The notes under the pieces were generated by a model. It ran no database searches. It saw nothing but the letters and a program-made list of their open reading frames with translations, and was not told where the DNA came from. DNA of 8,952 nucleotides, taken from assembly GCA_007131945.1 (NCBI GenBank), contig SLPP01000360.1, positions 1 to 8,952 of the forward strand, in the 5' to 3' direction. Positions 6,882 through 8,952 of the stretch are shown here, one piece after another (positions within the stretch are counted from its first letter, which is position 1; every line of letters starts with the position of its first letter). Origin of the DNA: Paracoccaceae bacterium (GTDB lineage Bacteria; Pseudomonadota; Alphaproteobacteria; Rhodobacterales; Rhodobacteraceae). A program made the translations under genes and the position numbers.

Positions 6882-8288
6882 GTGTCCCAGACCCCGCCCA
6901 CCGACGATGCCGCGCTCGCCCGCGTGCTCGACCGGATCGATGCCGACCTGCCCGCCGCGCTCGACCGGCTGAAGGCGCTGCTGCGCATCCCCTCGATCTC
7001 GACCGACCCGGCCTGGCGGGAGGACTGCGCCCGCGCCGCAGAATGGTTGCGCGGGGACCTGGAAGGGCTCGGCTTCGCCGCGCGGCTCGACGCGACGCCC
7101 GGTCATCCGATGGTCGTGGCGCACGGGACGGCGGGGCAGGGGCCGCATGTCCTCTTCTACGGCCATTACGACGTCCAGCCGGTCGACCCGCTGGAGTTGT
7201 GGCACCGCGACCCGTTCGATCCGGCGGTCGAGGACACGCCGGCCGGCCGCGTGATCCGCGCCCGCGGGGCGGCCGACGACAAGGGCCAGCTGATGACCTT
7301 CGTCGAGGCCTGCCGGGCCTGGATCGCCGAGCATGGCAGCCTGCCCGTGCGCGTCTCGATCCTCTTCGAGGGCGAGGAGGAATCGGGCTCGCCCTCGCTC
7401 GTCCCCTATCTGAAGGCGAAGGGCGACGAGCTGAAGGCCGACCTCGCCCTGATCTGCGACACCGGCATGTTCGATCCGCAGACGCCGGCGATTTCGACCA
7501 TGCTGCGCGGCCTCCTGGGTCAGGAGGTGATCATCACCGGCCCCGAGCGCGACCTGCATTCGGGCATGTATGGCGGCGCGGCGATGAACCCGGCGCGGGT
7601 GCTGGCACGGATCCTTGCCGATCTGCACGACGACGAGGGCCGCATCCAGGTGCCGGGTTTCTACGACGACGTGCCCGAGCTCTCCGACGAGCTGCGCGCG
7701 CAGTGGGAAAGGCTCGGCTTCGACGCCGAGGCATTCCTCGGCGCGGTCGGGCTGAAGCATCCGGCGGGCGAGAAGGGGCGCACGGCGCTGGAGATGCTCT
7801 GGTCGCGGCCGACCTGCGAGATCAACGGCATGACCGCGGGCTATACCGGCGCCGGGTTCAAGACGGTGCTGCCGTCGAAGGCCTCGGCCAAGATCAGCTT
7901 CCGGCTGGTCGGCCGGCAGGACCCGGCGAAGCTGCGCGCCGCCTTCCAGGACTTCGTCCGCGCCCGCGTGCCGGCCGACTGCAAGGTCGAGTTCGTCAAC
8001 CACTCGGCCGGGCCCGCTTCGGTCATGGCGACCGATCACCCGGCCTTCGAGGCGGCGCGGCGGGCGCTTTCGGACGAGTGGCCGCGCGAGGCGGCCTTCG
8101 TCGGCTGCGGCGGGTCGATCCCGATCGCGGGCTATTTCAAGACCATCCTGGGGATGGATTCGCTGCTCGTCGGCTTCGGCCGCGACGACGACCAGCTCCA
8201 CAGTCCGAACGAGAAATACGACCTCGAGAGCTTCCACAAGGGCACGCGGTCCTGGGCGCGGATCCTGGCGGCGCTGGCGCGGGCGTGA
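6882..8288 (+). CDS. M20-family metallopeptidase (dipeptidase)
   Basis: This 468-residue protein is a di-zinc cytoplasmic exopeptidase of the M20 dipeptidase group (CPG2/carnosinase-like). The catalytic set is complete: His95 and Asp97 in FYGHYDVQP, bridging Asp132 in ARGAADDKGQ, Glu166 and Glu167 in FEGEEESGS, Asp193 in CDTG, and His440 in DDQLHSPNEKYD. The dimerisation lid domain lies between, roughly 205-380, with the family's DLHSGMYGG near its start. The substrate cannot be told from sequence; general dipeptides or amino acid amides are likely. The GTG at 6882, with AAAGG 10 bases upstream, puts the protein start just before the conserved LDRIDADLP helix; an ATG at 6732 in the same frame would add 50 unlikely residues. 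It is divergent from hemA and is followed by a strong hairpin 10 bp after the stop. Confidence 0.93.
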   Translation: MSQTPPTDDAALARVLDRIDADLPAALDRLKALLRIPSISTDPAWREDCARAAEWLRGDLEGLGFAARLDATPGHPMVVAHGTAGQGPHVLFYGHYDVQPVDPLELWHRDPFDPAVEDTPAGRVIRARGAADDKGQLMTFVEACRAWIAEHGSLPVRVSILFEGEEESGSPSLVPYLKAKGDELKADLALICDTGMFDPQTPAISTMLRGLLGQEVIITGPERDLHSGMYGGAAMNPARVLARILADLHDDEGRIQVPGFYDDVPELSDELRAQWERLGFDAEAFLGAVGLKHPAGEKGRTALEMLWSRPTCEINGMTAGYTGAGFKTVLPSKASAKISFRLVGRQDPAKLRAAFQDFVRARVPADCKVEFVNHSAGPASVMATDHPAFEAARRALSDEWPREAAFVGCGGSIPIAGYFKTILGMDSLLVGFGRDDDQLHSPNEKYDLESFHKGTRSWARILAALARA

Positions 8289-8298
8289 GGGCGGCGTC

Positions 8299-8328
8299 GC
8301 GCGGGTGCTCACGCTTGAGCATCCGCGC
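8299..8328 (+). terminator. Hairpin after the M20 peptidase gene, possible terminator without T run
   Basis: GCGCGGGTGCTCA (8299-8311) pairs with TGAGCATCCGCGC (8316-8328), 13 bp with one G-U pair and a CGCT loop. It begins 10 bp after the stop codon. AAGTTATTG follows in place of a T run, so it may stabilise the 3' end instead of terminating. It is also part of the left unit of the inverted pair described separately. Confidence 0.55.
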
Positions 8329-8510
8329 AAGTTATTGAAAATGAAAAGACAATACCTGCCGTTAACCGCAATGAAACTTTCGCGAGCCGGTGGGCGGGCT
8401 TGGTGCGGAGCGCCTTCCGCGCGGCCGGTCGCAAGGCTTTCATTCCGGTTAATGACGCAGGTTTTACATCATGTTTTCAGTATCTTGGACGATTGCTCGC
8501 TGGCGAGCAC
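8305..8510. repeat. Inverted pair of two homologous, diverged intergenic units of about 72 bp
   Basis: The left unit (8305-8376, plus strand) and the right unit (8510-8438, minus strand) can be aligned almost end to end. The first 37 bases match at 26 positions without a gap: both begin GTGCTC-N6-GAGCA, then share CAAG and TGAAAA at the same spacing. Both continue to CCTGC. The last 15 bases are TTAACCGCAATGAAA and TTAACCGGAATGAAA. Small gaps are needed only between TGAAAA and TTAACC. Weaker similarity continues inward to CCGG on both sides of a 61-bp centre. The right-hand palindrome TGCTCGCTGGCGAGCA (8494-8509) ends 16 bp before the P450 ATG. The units are more AT-rich than the rest. They could be REP/BIME-like elements, a MITE remnant, or duplicated regulatory sites. 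Confidence 0.7.
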
Positions 8511-8525
8511 GCCGCGGTTCGCGCG

Positions 8526-8952
8526 ATGACGCTGCCCCGCATCGCCCAGTCGCCGACCGATCCGGGTTTCGTCCAGGACCCGTACCCGTTCTACGACCGG
8601 ATGCGGGCGCTCGGGCCGCTGGTGGTCTGGGACGACTATGGCCTGCCCTGCGCGGTGAGCCATGCCGCGGTCAACGCCATCCTGCGCGACCGCCGCTTCG
8701 GGCGCGAGCGGCGCGACAGGCCGCCGGTGCCCGAGCATCTGCGGCCGTTCTACGCCATCGACGACAACTCGATGCTGGAGGCCGAGCCGCCCCGCCACAC
8801 GCGGCTGCGCGGGCTCGTCCTGCGCGCCTTCACCGCGCGGCGGATCGCGGCGCTGGAGCCCGAGATCGCGGCGCTGGCGCATGCGTTGATCGACCGCTTC
8901 CCCGACGGCCCGTTCGACCTTCTGCCGGCCTTCGCGCAGGAGATCCCGGTGA
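8526..8952 (+). CDS. Cytochrome P450 (partial, N-terminal third)
   Basis: The first 142 residues are visible and the gene runs off the right edge. DPGFVQDPYPFYDRMRALGP is the usual N-terminus of soluble bacterial P450s. AEPPRHTRLRGLVLRAFTAR (86-105) is the C-helix, where His91 and Arg95 hold a heme propionate. The I-helix and the heme-ligand cysteine lie outside the window, so completeness cannot be judged. There is no clear Shine-Dalgarno before the ATG at 8526. A TTG at 8493 with GGA upstream would add 11 residues, but the ATG fits the family start. The inverted pair of intergenic units lies directly upstream, and a 62-codon open frame overlaps the ATG as ATGA. Substrate and CYP family are not recognisable. 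Confidence 0.92.
   Translation, partial: MTLPRIAQSPTDPGFVQDPYPFYDRMRALGPLVVWDDYGLPCAVSHAAVNAILRDRRFGRERRDRPPVPEHLRPFYAIDDNSMLEAEPPRHTRLRGLVLRAFTARRIAALEPEIAALAHALIDRFPDGPFDLLPAFAQEIPV

Noticed and set aside
6621..8330. A 569-codon minus-strand open frame opposite the M20 gene.
   Set aside because: Same reason: antisense shadow of a complete M20 peptidase with all catalytic residues, and no recognisable protein family in the frame itself.

Overview
The window is high-GC DNA, most likely from an alphaproteobacterium of the Rhodobacterales. The main reasons are a Shemin-pathway 5-aminolevulinate synthase (HemA, 407 residues) close to the Rhodobacter enzyme, an ispG / RodZ-like / hemA gene neighbourhood that I recall as typical of that order, and FnrL-type boxes (TTGAY-N4-RTCAA). 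The chromosomal core genes look ordinary; the intergenic regions hold the more interesting signals.

Left part (1-2305): a divergent catabolic locus. On the minus strand a DapA-family lyase/deaminase is followed 20 bp later by an FAD-dependent DAO-type oxidoreductase that runs off the window. On the plus strand is a GntR/FCD regulator. The trio matches the trans-4-hydroxyproline catabolic set (HypD/LhpC-like deaminase, HypO-like D-hydroxyproline dehydrogenase, GntR-type HypR), although the substrate is inferred. The 193-bp divergent region carries three TGTC...GACA palindromes overlapping two opposed promoters.

Middle part (2306-6513): a 341-bp gap without a convincing protein gene, then three minus-strand genes transcribed in the order hemA, rodZ-like, ispG. 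The gap contains a perfect FNR/FnrL box at 2493-2506, followed about 100 bp later by an intrinsic terminator with six T's. The sequence between would fold into further hairpins with C-rich, anti-Shine-Dalgarno-like loops. I read this as a candidate oxygen-controlled small RNA. hemA has its own FnrL-like box, with a -10 element about 20 bp downstream, and starts with TTG.

Right part (6514-8952): a structured GC-rich leader, an M20-family metallodipeptidase, a hairpin just after its stop, then an intergenic region in which two homologous but diverged units of about 72 bp face each other as an inverted pair (8305-8376 and 8510-8438), and finally the N-terminal third of a cytochrome P450. No tRNA, rRNA, CRISPR array, insertion sequence or prophage gene was seen.
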